Source: Parvularcula sp039822105 (GTDB taxonomy: Bacteria; Pseudomonadota; Alphaproteobacteria; Caulobacterales; Parvularculaceae). From it: a stretch of DNA of 64,000 nucleotides. Positions 32,443-40,116 of the stretch are shown piece after piece (position 1 is the first letter of the stretch; every line of letters starts with the position of its first letter). The stretch lies in contig JBCBMW010000007.1 of assembly GCA_039822105.1 (NCBI GenBank), positions 106,526-170,525 of the forward strand. Direction: 5' to 3'. The notes under the pieces are model-generated. The model was not told the origin of the DNA. It did not search any database and worked only from the letters and a program-made list of their open reading frames with translations. The translations under genes and the position numbers were made by a program.

Positions 32443-33766
32443 CGCTGCGCGTCGACTGCGGTTGTCTTACGATGCCAAGAACACCGACCATCCCAGCACT
32501 GATGACCGTGGGAAGAGCGAAGACGACGAACAGTGCTCCCATGGCGAGTTCTTTCGCCAAAAGGGCGCCGACGACGATGGGACCAATGATCGATCCGATC
32601 CTGCCCGCCGCCAGCGCCCATCCGAGCCCTGTCGACCGCACCGCCGTCGGATAAGTGCCGATGGCCAGCGCGTTCATGCCAAACTGCGCACCAACGACCG
32701 TCGCCCCGGCCATAAAGATGGCAATGACGGCTGTCGGGAGCGAGCCGCTTGATACGCCAATCGCGGCCACTGCCAAAGCCCCGATGAGGTAGGCCGTTGT
32801 CATGACCCTTATTGGACCCAGATGGTCCACCGCACGCGCGATCACGACACCTCCAACGACGCCGCCAAGGTTAAAGATCACCGTACCGATGATGGCTTGC
32901 TCAAGCGGCAATCCTGCTAGGTTCAAGACAGTCGGAAGCCATCCGAAGAGGGCATACATCGTGAGGAGATTGGCGAAGAAAATGGCCCACAAAAGAGCCG
33001 TGGTCACAAGGCGCCCACCGCGGAAGAGGTCGAGCACAGAAGCTGCGCTCTGCTCTGTGCTTGGAAGAGAAAAGACCGCGTCCCGCGGAACCTTTCCGGG
33101 TGCGATCTGATCGAGGATCTGTAAGATGCGTTGGTGATCTTGGCTCTTTCCGGTGAGATAAAGCACCGATTCCGGCAATGATGTCATCAACACTGCGGCC
33201 AGGATGAGCGGCAAGACCCCGCCGAGAACAAAAACAGTCTTCCAACCAAAGGCAGCGATCAGCGGTGCGCTCGCCAGCCCGCCCACGACCGCGCCGAACG
33301 GGAAGCCAACGAACATCAGTGTCATGAGCGTCGCACGGGAACGCGCTGGCGCGTATTCTGAGGTCAGTGTGTTGATGTTGGGCATCACGCCGCCCAAGCC
33401 AAGACCAGTGAGAAAGCGATAGAGGAGAAGCTCCTCCCTGCTGGTGGCCAGTGTTGTTGCCAGAGAGAAGGCGCCCATGACAACAACGGAACCAACGATC
33501 ACGGACTTTCGGCCTATGCGGTCAGCCAGCGGGCTTAAGAGGAATGCTCCGGCCATGAGGCCCACCAGGGCGGCTGCAAGAACTGGCCCCATGTCGCGGC
33601 GGGAGATCTCGAACGTGTCGGCGACGATCGGTGCCACAAAGGCGATCGCCTGAGCATCAAACCCGTCAACCGCTGCTACCAAGAAGCAGAGAAAGACCAC
33701 GCGCAGCTGAAGTCTGCCGATCGGTGCTTCATCAATCGTTCTGACGACGTCGACGGGGCGGCTCAT
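32405..33766 (-). CDS. MFS aromatic acid:H+ symporter (BenK/PcaK type)
   Basis: The 453-residue transporter belongs to the aromatic acid symporter group: VAAVDGFDAQAIAFVAP in helix 1 (the DGFD signature), SPLADRIGRKSVIVGS in the helix 2-3 loop, FLTGLGLGGVMPNINTLTSEY in helix 4-5, and the second-half STGLGWALAAGRIGSIIGP. It likely imports salicylate or gentisate. It is the distal gene of the run gentisate dioxygenase - fumarylpyruvate hydrolase - maleylpyruvate isomerase - MFS, 10 bp after the isomerase. It overlaps the converging reductase gene at its 3' end. Confidence 0.92.
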   Translation of the reverse strand: MSRPVDVVRTIDEAPIGRLQLRVVFLCFLVAAVDGFDAQAIAFVAPIVADTFEISRRDMGPVLAAALVGLMAGAFLLSPLADRIGRKSVIVGSVVVMGAFSLATTLATSREELLLYRFLTGLGLGGVMPNINTLTSEYAPARSRATLMTLMFVGFPFGAVVGGLASAPLIAAFGWKTVFVLGGVLPLILAAVLMTSLPESVLYLTGKSQDHQRILQILDQIAPGKVPRDAVFSLPSTEQSAASVLDLFRGGRLVTTALLWAIFFANLLTMYALFGWLPTVLNLAGLPLEQAIIGTVIFNLGGVVGGVVIARAVDHLGPIRVMTTAYLIGALAVAAIGVSSGSLPTAVIAIFMAGATVVGAQFGMNALAIGTYPTAVRSTGLGWALAAGRIGSIIGPIVVGALLAKELAMGALFVVFALPTVISAGMVGVLGIVRQPQSTRSVTPARSSGARGS

Positions 33767-33776
33767 CCCGACGTCA

Positions 33777-34400
33777 TCAGCTCATCTGGGGTGCAGCGTC
33801 GCGGTAAGCGGAATGCTGCTGCAAAGATCGGTCGATCGCGACGAGCCGTGGAAAGGCGTCGAGCGCCACGTTGAAACGTCGGGCGTTGAACATCTGGGGT
33901 ACAAGACAGATGTCGGCAAAACTGACGGTCTCTCCGAAACAGTGCGTGTCGCTGCCATGCTTTTGGACGAGCTCTTCCAGCCCTTCGAAACCCAACGTGA
34001 TCCAGTGCGCATACCAAGCATTCACCGCTTCTTCGCTCTGACCGAATTGTTCGCGGAGATACTTCAGGACACGCAGGTTGTTCAGCGGATGGATATCGCA
34101 GGCGATCGTGAGAGCCATCGACAGCATGATGGCTTCGTCCTTTGGGTCCTTGGGGAACAGGCGGGGGCTCGGTTCGATGTGATCCAGATAGCGGCAGATC
34201 GCGAGCGACTGGGTCAGTGTGAGCTCGCCGTCTACGAGCGCAGGAACGAGACCTGACCGCGCGACGGACAAGTACTGATCCGACCGCTGTTCATCACGTC
34301 GAAAATCCACAAGCGAGCTCTCAATATCGAGCCCTTTGAGGTTCGCAGCGATTCGAACACGGAAGGACGCACTCGACTTTGGAAAATCGTAGAGCTTCAT
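33777..34400 (-). CDS. Maleylpyruvate isomerase (zeta-class glutathione S-transferase fold)
   Basis: The 207-residue protein has the zeta GST layout: N-terminal thioredoxin-like domain with KSSASFRVRIAANLKGLD (the SSxSxRVRIA glutathione/active-site motif, with Ala where maleylacetoacetate isomerases have Cys), GLVPALVDGELTLTQSLAICRYLD, and an all-helical C-domain with FADICLVPQMFNARRF. In the gentisate pathway it isomerises maleylpyruvate to fumarylpyruvate using glutathione. A maleylacetoacetate specificity is possible on sequence alone, but gentisate dioxygenase and fumarylpyruvate hydrolase are in the same operon. Its start overlaps the hydrolase stop by 4 bp. Confidence 0.9.
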   Translation of the reverse strand: MKLYDFPKSSASFRVRIAANLKGLDIESSLVDFRRDEQRSDQYLSVARSGLVPALVDGELTLTQSLAICRYLDHIEPSPRLFPKDPKDEAIMLSMALTIACDIHPLNNLRVLKYLREQFGQSEEAVNAWYAHWITLGFEGLEELVQKHGSDTHCFGETVSFADICLVPQMFNARRFNVALDAFPRLVAIDRSLQQHSAYRDAAPQMS

Positions 34401-35092
34401 ATCGCCTCGACGATCCGTGTTTCGAGATCTGTCAATCCGGCAACCTGGCCATGCAAGACGTCTCCAGCAGCAACAGGGCCCACGCCAGCTGGCGTGCCCG
34501 TCATGATGAGGTCACCGGGTTCGAGGGTATAGAGGCGGGACAGATGCGCGATGATTTCATCGACTGACCAAATGAGCTCTGACAGATCCGCTGTCTGACG
34601 GATCTCCCCGTTGACTTTCAGCTCGATAGAGCCCTCGACCAGTTTGCCGGTCTCGGACGCCAAGTGGATGGGAGCCATCGGCATGGCGTGCTCAAAGCTT
34701 TTGCCCGTGTCCCAAGGGCGCCCTTTCTCGCGGGCATCGAGTTGGAGGTCCCGGCGCGTCATGTCGAGGCTGGTCGCGTAGCCGAAGATATGACCAAAGG
34801 CGTCGGCCTCGGTGATGTTTCGACCCGCTTTTCCAATGGCCACGGTCAGCTCGATCTCGTGGTGGTAGTTCGACGTTCCTGGCGGGTAGGGCACATCCGC
34901 GCCCGTCGGCACATAGGCGTCGGGGAACTTGGTGAAGAAGAAGGGCGGGTCACGCTCAGGGTCTTTGCCCATCTCGCGCGCGTGGGCTTCATAATTGCGG
35001 CCCACACAGAAGACCCGCCCGATGGGGAACAAATCATCTGTCCCGGCAATCTGGGCACCAACGGTATCTCTCGGTTGAATAGCGTAGCGCAT
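34397..35092 (-). CDS. Fumarylpyruvate hydrolase (FAH family)
   Basis: At 231 residues this is a short fumarylacetoacetate hydrolase-superfamily enzyme. Landmarks are FCVGRNYEAHAREMG, FFFTKFPDAYVP, the metal-binding HHEIELTVAIGKAG (E-x-E), FGYATSLDMTRRDLQ and the C-terminal LIMTGTPAGVGPV. It cleaves fumarylpyruvate to fumarate and pyruvate, the last gentisate-pathway step. It is coupled to the isomerase gene by a 4-bp overlap and lies 20 bp after gentisate dioxygenase. Confidence 0.92.
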   Translation of the reverse strand: MRYAIQPRDTVGAQIAGTDDLFPIGRVFCVGRNYEAHAREMGKDPERDPPFFFTKFPDAYVPTGADVPYPPGTSNYHHEIELTVAIGKAGRNITEADAFGHIFGYATSLDMTRRDLQLDAREKGRPWDTGKSFEHAMPMAPIHLASETGKLVEGSIELKVNGEIRQTADLSELIWSVDEIIAHLSRLYTLEPGDLIMTGTPAGVGPVAAGDVLHGQVAGLTDLETRIVEAI

Positions 35093-35112
35093 CTTTGTCC
35101 TCCCTCAGCGAC

Positions 35113-36150
35113 TCAATTCGTCTCGCGATAGAGGCCCAGTGCCTCTTGCGTTGCGCGATCGGAAAAGCCGAACAGTGTCATCTCTTCATCGGCCTCGAAA
35201 TGGAGCTCCTGCCAGGACGGCACGACAAACACATCGCGCGGGGAAAGCTCGAAGCGCTGCTTGCCGACCCGCGCGACGCCGCTGCCTTCGCAAAGCACCA
35301 TGATGGTCCCGGCGCTTGATCGGCCCACAGAGGTTTTGAAACCCTTTGGAATGCGCTGAGCGAAAGCGCTGATGGTTTTCATCACGGCGCCGCCGGTCTT
35401 GGGGTTGACGAACTCAAGTTTATAGCCGTGCGTCTCGTCGGGGCTTTCGACGGCCTGGACAGCATCAAGGCTCACCGACCATTCGCTATACGGATAATGA
35501 AAGAGCGGCTGATCACCCAATGCTTCATCGTGTTGGCTCGGGCGCCAGGGCCTGAGCCCCCGTCCAGCGCGAGCCAACGTGTCGCCGGGGGGGCGGGTTT
35601 CAGGAAACACCGTCTCGGCATACGTCTCCGCCCATCCGCACTCCAGGGAGAGAAGGAGAGGGATATCGAGGCCATCAAGCCAGACCATAGGCTCTTCGCT
35701 GAGATTACCGTGGTCGTGCCAAAGTCCAGAAGGTGTCAGGACCAGATCGAACGGTGCCATCAGCACTTTCTCTCCGTTAACGGATGTATGAGCGCCGCTC
35801 CCCTCCAAGACGAACCTCAAGGCCGACGGCGCGTGGCGGTGGCAGGGTGCGACCTCACCCGGCAGAACGAGTTGCAAGCCTGCGTAAAGGCTGCCTGTGA
35901 TCGCTGACTGACCCTCAAGCCCGGGGTTTTCGAGGATCAGCACTCTGCGCTCTGCTTTCTCAGCCGAGATGAGATCGCCAGCTTCTGCCAAAAATGCACG
36001 CATTGGTCCGTAGGCCCAGCGGTGAGGTTCTGTCTGGGGTTCTGGATGTGGGGGCACCAGCTTGCCGAGCACTTCCCAAAGGGGCTTCAGCCCATGCGGC
36101 GCCATGTCAGCGTATAGGTCGGGGAGGGTTCGCCGTGTCGTGCCCAGCAC
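35113..36150 (-). CDS. Gentisate 1,2-dioxygenase
   Basis: The reading frame is open to 36429, but GTG 36150 (GGTGA site 7 bases upstream) gives 345 residues, the family length, and puts the typical LYADMAPHGLKPLWEVLG near the N-terminus. Conserved segments are AERRVLILENPGL, the iron-binding cupin 1 CHRHAPSALRFVLEG, LTPSGLWHDHGN and the second cupin (FVVPSWQELHF). It cleaves gentisate between C1 and C2 to maleylpyruvate. It is the promoter-proximal gene of the ring-cleavage operon and is divergent from the IclR regulator across 121 bp. Confidence 0.93.
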   Translation of the reverse strand: MLGTTRRTLPDLYADMAPHGLKPLWEVLGKLVPPHPEPQTEPHRWAYGPMRAFLAEAGDLISAEKAERRVLILENPGLEGQSAITGSLYAGLQLVLPGEVAPCHRHAPSALRFVLEGSGAHTSVNGEKVLMAPFDLVLTPSGLWHDHGNLSEEPMVWLDGLDIPLLLSLECGWAETYAETVFPETRPPGDTLARAGRGLRPWRPSQHDEALGDQPLFHYPYSEWSVSLDAVQAVESPDETHGYKLEFVNPKTGGAVMKTISAFAQRIPKGFKTSVGRSSAGTIMVLCEGSGVARVGKQRFELSPRDVFVVPSWQELHFEADEEMTLFGFSDRATQEALGLYRETN

Positions 36151-36271
36151 AGAATATTCACCAATGCAGAGAAAGTTTCGCGATGGAGAATATCCTAACG
36201 AAGCCGACCTGGCAACCAATCGAGGACAATGATAGCGTGCGAGCCCGCAAAAAACGGAAACGAGAGTGTCC

Positions 36272-37045
36272 ATGACCCGACGCGGCAAACCGCCGGCAGC
36301 CGATGAAGCAAGCCGTCGGGGCATCCAGTCCCTTGAAATTGCGACAGAGCTCCTCATTGTCCTGATGAATGGTGGGCGAAGCATGGCGCTCAAAGATCTG
36401 AGTGCGCAAAGCGGCATGCCGCCGAGCAAAGTGCATCGCTATCTCTCGTCCTTTATCCGTACAGGACTGGTGCGTCAGGATCCGATCAGCGGCCATTATG
36501 ACCTCGGCCCTACCGCTATGCGCCTCGGTCTTGCTGCGTTGGCGCGGTTCGACCTTCTTGATGAGGCGCACCGGGTGATGCGGGCGATGGCGCAGGAATC
36601 GGGCCTCACTGCGATCTTATCGATCTGGGGAGATATGGGCCCGACGGTTGTCAGATGGGCGCGGGCGCAGGAGCAATTGGTGACCTCCCTCGCGCTTGGC
36701 TCCGTGCTGCCGGTCACGCGGTCGGCCACGGGACATGTGTTTGCGGCTTTTCTTCCGCAGGCGTTGACGAAAAGCTTCGTTGCAAAGGAAGGTGGGGGAA
36801 AGGAGTTTGAGAAGCTGCTTCGAACCGTTCGGCAACATCGGATTTCCAGCGTCGACAGCTCTTTCATCCCTGGCCTGTGTGCGCTTGCGGCGCCAGTTCT
36901 TGATGCGCAAGGCGAAGCCGCCGCGGTGATGACGCTCTTATCCAGCTCGCAAGAACTCCTGAGTGATCCGAATGCGGAGAAGCAGCTGCTGGAGGCATGT
37001 GCAGGTCTCTCACCAGTCGGCATAGAGGTTCACCACGTGCCCTAA
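36272..37045 (+). CDS. IclR family transcriptional regulator
   Basis: From ATG 36272 (GAG-rich site upstream; an in-frame GTG lies at 36266) the protein has about 257 residues. An N-terminal winged helix-turn-helix (RGIQSLEIATELLIVLMNGG, LSAQSGMPPSKVHRYLSSF, GLVRQDPISGHYDLG) precedes an IclR effector domain (VVRWARAQEQLVTSLALGSVLP, ATGHVFAAFLP, LCALAAPVLDAQGE). It is divergent from gentisate dioxygenase, so it probably controls the gentisate operon in response to an aromatic acid or pathway intermediate. Its end overlaps the converging aminotransferase gene by 4 bp. Confidence 0.92.
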   Translation: MTRRGKPPAADEASRRGIQSLEIATELLIVLMNGGRSMALKDLSAQSGMPPSKVHRYLSSFIRTGLVRQDPISGHYDLGPTAMRLGLAALARFDLLDEAHRVMRAMAQESGLTAILSIWGDMGPTVVRWARAQEQLVTSLALGSVLPVTRSATGHVFAAFLPQALTKSFVAKEGGGKEFEKLLRTVRQHRISSVDSSFIPGLCALAAPVLDAQGEAAAVMTLLSSSQELLSDPNAEKQLLEACAGLSPVGIEVHHVP

Positions 37046-38214
37046 AGAGTGGCGAGGGCGGCCGAAAAGCGCTCCTCGTCACCCTCTTTGAAACCCGCGA
37101 CGTTGATCCGGCCTGTCGGCGCCATGTAGATGGCGTGATCATCGGCGAGGTGCTGCACCTGCTGAGGTGTGATGGGGAGTACAGAGAAAATGCCTTGCCC
37201 CTCGCCCACTGCTGAGAGCATGCCTGTCCTATCGGCCCTGGTAAGCCGCTGACGAACCATCTGGATGCGCTCCCTCATGCTTTCCAGTTCTCCTCGCCAT
37301 GCGGACTCACGCTCAGGGTCTGACAAAATCATCCCGACAACTTCGGCACCATGGGCAGGTGCCATTGACCATGCCGACCGGGCGATGCGTTCAAGAACGC
37401 GCTGCACGATATCTCGTTCTGCTCTATCCGCACACGTGACCATCAGCATTCCGGTCCGTTCACGGTAGAGGCTGAAGCTTTTTGAGCAGGAGAAAGCCAC
37501 GATCGCACGCTCGCGGTTCATGGCATCACGGACAATCTTGAGGTCTATGTTCATGCCTTGGCCAAGCCCGGCATAGGCCACATCAAGCATAGGGACGGCG
37601 CCCCGCTGCTCGAGCACATCAAGGATATCCGCACGCTCATCGCGAGAGAGGTCCATCCCCGTCGGGTTATGGCATGGGCCATGGAGAAGAAAGATATCGC
37701 CTCGAGCTGCGCTCCCGCAGGCTTCCATCACGCTGTCGGATGAGACCGATCTTCTGTCATCTGACAGATAGTCATACTGTTGAACTCTCAGCCCTGTGTA
37801 GGTCAACAACGGGGCGTGGCTCGGCCAGGTTGGATTGCCCACCCATGCCGCGGCTTGGTTGGACGTTGCGTTCACCAGGGAGCCGCCAAGGAACAATGCA
37901 CCTGTGCCGCCCGGTGTTTGGACCGCAGCAACGCGCCCCTCAAGCCGTGCCGAATGGCTGTCGCTGAGCACCATCCGCAGCATGCTATCGATAAAGGCTG
38001 GGGCGCCCGCAAGGGGCAGGTAGCCTTTGCTGGACTGGGAGAGTGTGAGCGCGACCTCGGCATCCTTCACGGCACCGATCACCGGACAGCGCCCATCAGC
38101 GTCGCGGTACATGCCAACGCCCAGATCCATTTTCTCCGGCCGCGGATCCGCTCGGTAAGCGTCCATAATGCCGTGAAGCGCATCGGGTGCAGGGGTCGTT
38201 AGGTTGTCAAACAT
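37042..38214 (-). CDS. Class I aspartate/aromatic aminotransferase (TyrB/AspC type)
   Basis: The 390-residue enzyme follows the Ib aminotransferase pattern: MFDNLTTPAPDALHGIM, LGVGMYRDADGRCPV, GYLPLAGAPAFIDSM, VQTPGGTGAL, NPTWPSHAPLL, LHGPCHNPTGMDLS, the PLP lysine in AFSCSKSFSLYRERTG and GRINVAGF at the C-terminus. It would transfer an amino group between Asp, aromatic amino acids or cysteine sulfinate and 2-oxoglutarate. The next gene in the operon (9 bp away) is a YeiH-type exporter, and the divergent regulator is Lrp/AsnC, so cysteine sulfinate or cysteate is a reasonable candidate substrate (inference). Confidence 0.9.
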   Translation of the reverse strand: MFDNLTTPAPDALHGIMDAYRADPRPEKMDLGVGMYRDADGRCPVIGAVKDAEVALTLSQSSKGYLPLAGAPAFIDSMLRMVLSDSHSARLEGRVAAVQTPGGTGALFLGGSLVNATSNQAAAWVGNPTWPSHAPLLTYTGLRVQQYDYLSDDRRSVSSDSVMEACGSAARGDIFLLHGPCHNPTGMDLSRDERADILDVLEQRGAVPMLDVAYAGLGQGMNIDLKIVRDAMNRERAIVAFSCSKSFSLYRERTGMLMVTCADRAERDIVQRVLERIARSAWSMAPAHGAEVVGMILSDPERESAWRGELESMRERIQMVRQRLTRADRTGMLSAVGEGQGIFSVLPITPQQVQHLADDHAIYMAPTGRINVAGFKEGDEERFSAALATL

Positions 38215-38223
38215 AGGAGCTCT

Positions 38224-39267
38224 TTACGCACTGGGCAGGGGAACGGTTTGGAGGCCGAACCACGCAAAGGCTGCCAAGAATACCGTCAGAATAACGAGCA
38301 ATACGCCAAGCGCGGGGCCGACCTTTGCCATGTCTCCCAGCGAGGTTCTCAGCCCAAGGGCAGCAACAGCGAGCACAAGCGACCACCGTGATGCAGTTGT
38401 GAGCGCATCAATGACCGAGCTTGGCAAGACGCCCAAACTGTTCAGCACAACAACGAAGATAAAGCCGAGGACGAAGAGAGGGATCGGCGCTGACGCTGTT
38501 TCCGCTGCTAGGCCTTGATCGCATCGGCCTCTGAACACAATGCCGATCAAGAGAACCACCGGCGCAAGGAGCACCACACGGCTAAGCTTGGCCACGGCAG
38601 CAGTGGTGCCCGCTTCCTCGGAAAGTGTGAGCCCCGCACCCATCACTTGCGCAACATCGTGGATGGATGCGCCGAAGAACAGGCCGGCTAGCTGATCACT
38701 TGCCCCAATCGCCGAGGAGAAAGCTGGATAGGCAATCATCGCAATCGTTGAGAGGCCGGTCACGCCGACGACCACCGCAAGGGTATCGCGCTCCTTGTCC
38801 TGACGATGCGGCAGGGCGGCGGCGATTGCCAGGGCCGCCGAGGCGCCACAAATCGCGACAGCACCGGCGCAAAGAACAGATCGCTCGGGGTGCATACCGA
38901 GCAGGTGGCCCACCGCAAGGCCCACGACGATCGTCATCAGCAACCCTGACGCAATCACCGCGAAGACAGGCCATCCAAGTCCGGCGATCTCTCCCACAGT
39001 GATCATCGCCCCGAGGCAAATGATGCCGATACGCAATATAGTCTTGCTGGCGAATTTGGTGCCAGCGTCACATTGGGTCCCTGCCGCGACGCTCTGGAGC
39101 GCCATGCCAAACAGAAGCGCCATCAGCATAACCGGCGCACCCAGTTGCTCTGCCGCGAAGGCAGCGGCGAGAGCGACGACGCCGGTGAGGGCAAGGCCCG
39201 GCAGCATTCCGCTGCCCGCGGCAACGCCCGGGTTAATCGTGACTGTTTGTCCGTGGACGGCGCTCAT
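38224..39267 (-). CDS. YeiH/UPF0324 family putative sulfate/sulfite exporter
   Basis: This 347-residue, about 10-helix membrane protein shows the YeiH family pattern: MLMALLFGMALQSVA, LRIGIICLGAMITVGEI, the conserved CAGAVAICGASAALAIAAALP, FFGASIHDVAQVMGAG and SRWSLVLAVAALGLRTSLGDM. Members are thought to export sulfite or related oxyanions formed during sulfur amino acid or sulfonate breakdown; transport specificity is weakly documented. It lies between the aminotransferase and the DUF6356 gene on one strand with 4-9 bp gaps, so the three are probably one operon. Confidence 0.87.
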   Translation of the reverse strand: MSAVHGQTVTINPGVAAGSGMLPGLALTGVVALAAAFAAEQLGAPVMLMALLFGMALQSVAAGTQCDAGTKFASKTILRIGIICLGAMITVGEIAGLGWPVFAVIASGLLMTIVVGLAVGHLLGMHPERSVLCAGAVAICGASAALAIAAALPHRQDKERDTLAVVVGVTGLSTIAMIAYPAFSSAIGASDQLAGLFFGASIHDVAQVMGAGLTLSEEAGTTAAVAKLSRVVLLAPVVLLIGIVFRGRCDQGLAAETASAPIPLFVLGFIFVVVLNSLGVLPSSVIDALTTASRWSLVLAVAALGLRTSLGDMAKVGPALGVLLVILTVFLAAFAWFGLQTVPLPSA

Positions 39268-39271
39268 CAGA

Positions 39272-39532
39272 TCAGGCGGCTCGCCGCACAGGGTCTTTGA
39301 CAGTTTTCGCCTTCAGCTGCGCCTGGCTATCGCGGTGGCGATGAAGGACCATGCGGCTGTGGAGGTCCTCGACCGTCTCCCGCCCGGTGGTTGTGAACAG
39401 GAACGGAAACACACCGTGCACACAACAAGCGACGCCAGCTACCAACATCTTACCGGAGAAGGAGAAAGCGCTTCCCATGTGTTGAAAGTAAGTCTCGCCC
39501 ACGCTTTTCGGGTGGTCGGTGAAAAATTTCAT
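39272..39532 (-). CDS. DUF6356 family small membrane-associated protein
   Basis: The 86-residue protein contains DHPKSVGETYFQHMGSAF, a hydrophobic segment (MLVAGVACCVHGVFPFLF) and TTTGRETVEDLHSRMV, which I recognise as the DUF6356 pattern of alphaproteobacteria. The function is unknown. It has one probable transmembrane helix. It is the first gene of the YeiH/aminotransferase operon, divergent from the Lrp/AsnC regulator with 110 bp between starts. Confidence 0.75.
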   Translation of the reverse strand: MKFFTDHPKSVGETYFQHMGSAFSFSGKMLVAGVACCVHGVFPFLFTTTGRETVEDLHSRMVLHRHRDSQAQLKAKTVKDPVRRAA

Positions 39533-39642
39533 GGTTTGGCCTCCGTTGGAGGAACAGTATCTTAGGATGAGCGGAATGCGCTTGCTTTTCTTCTAATATT
39601 TTGGCTCAAGAGTGGAATAATCATCTACATAGGGTCTGGAAA

Positions 39643-40116
39643 GTGGATCAAATTGACCGGAAGATCCTCCTGATCGTTCAGGAGAATGCGGATATCAGCA
39701 CAGCGGAGTTGGCGGAGCGCGTGGGCCTCAGCCAGACGCCATGTTGGCGACGGCTGAAGCGGCTCGAAGAAGGCGGTGTGATCAAAAAGCGGGTTGCCGT
39801 GTTGGACCGCGAGAGCATCAATCTCGGCATGACAGCTTTTGTCAGTGTTAAGACGAATAACCATAGCAAGGCGTGGCTGGATGAGTTCGCGCTCAGCGTC
39901 TCACGTATTCCCGAGGTCGTCGAAATCCACCGCATGAGCGGGGAAGTCGACTATCTCCTGAAGGTGGTGTGCCCCAACATGAACCGGTTTGATGCGATTT
40001 ATCGGCGTCTAATCGATACCGTCGATTTCTCTGACGTGACCAGCCACTTTGCTATGGAGGTCATCAAGTCCACCACCGTGATGCCGCTCGACTATGCAGA
40101 GTTGAACGAAAGCTGA
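39643..40116 (+). CDS. Lrp/AsnC family transcriptional regulator, copy 1
   Basis: GTG 39643 (AGGG about 8 bases upstream) gives 157 residues beginning VDQIDRKILLIVQENADIS, the standard Lrp start; an upstream TTG at 39601 only adds a non-conserved leader. The helix-turn-helix is LAERVGLSQTPCWRRLKRLEEGGVI. The RAM effector domain has AFVSVKTNNHSKAWLDEF, VVEIHRMSGEVDYLLKVV and the C-terminal TTVMPLDYAEL. It is divergent from the DUF6356-YeiH-aminotransferase operon and probably regulates it in response to an amino acid. Its 3' end overlaps the PepSY gene by 25 bp. Confidence 0.92.
   Translation: MDQIDRKILLIVQENADISTAELAERVGLSQTPCWRRLKRLEEGGVIKKRVAVLDRESINLGMTAFVSVKTNNHSKAWLDEFALSVSRIPEVVEIHRMSGEVDYLLKVVCPNMNRFDAIYRRLIDTVDFSDVTSHFAMEVIKSTTVMPLDYAELNES

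Noticed and set aside
36172..36192. Possible sixth copy of motif A (agtttcgcgatggagaat) near the IclR gene
   Set aside because: The alignment needs mismatches in the core CCGAT and in both arms, and the neighbouring genes belong to the gentisate pathway.
36151..36429. Longer gentisate dioxygenase frame to 36429
   Set aside because: It would overlap the divergent IclR gene and precede the conserved N-terminus; GTG 36150 gives the family length.
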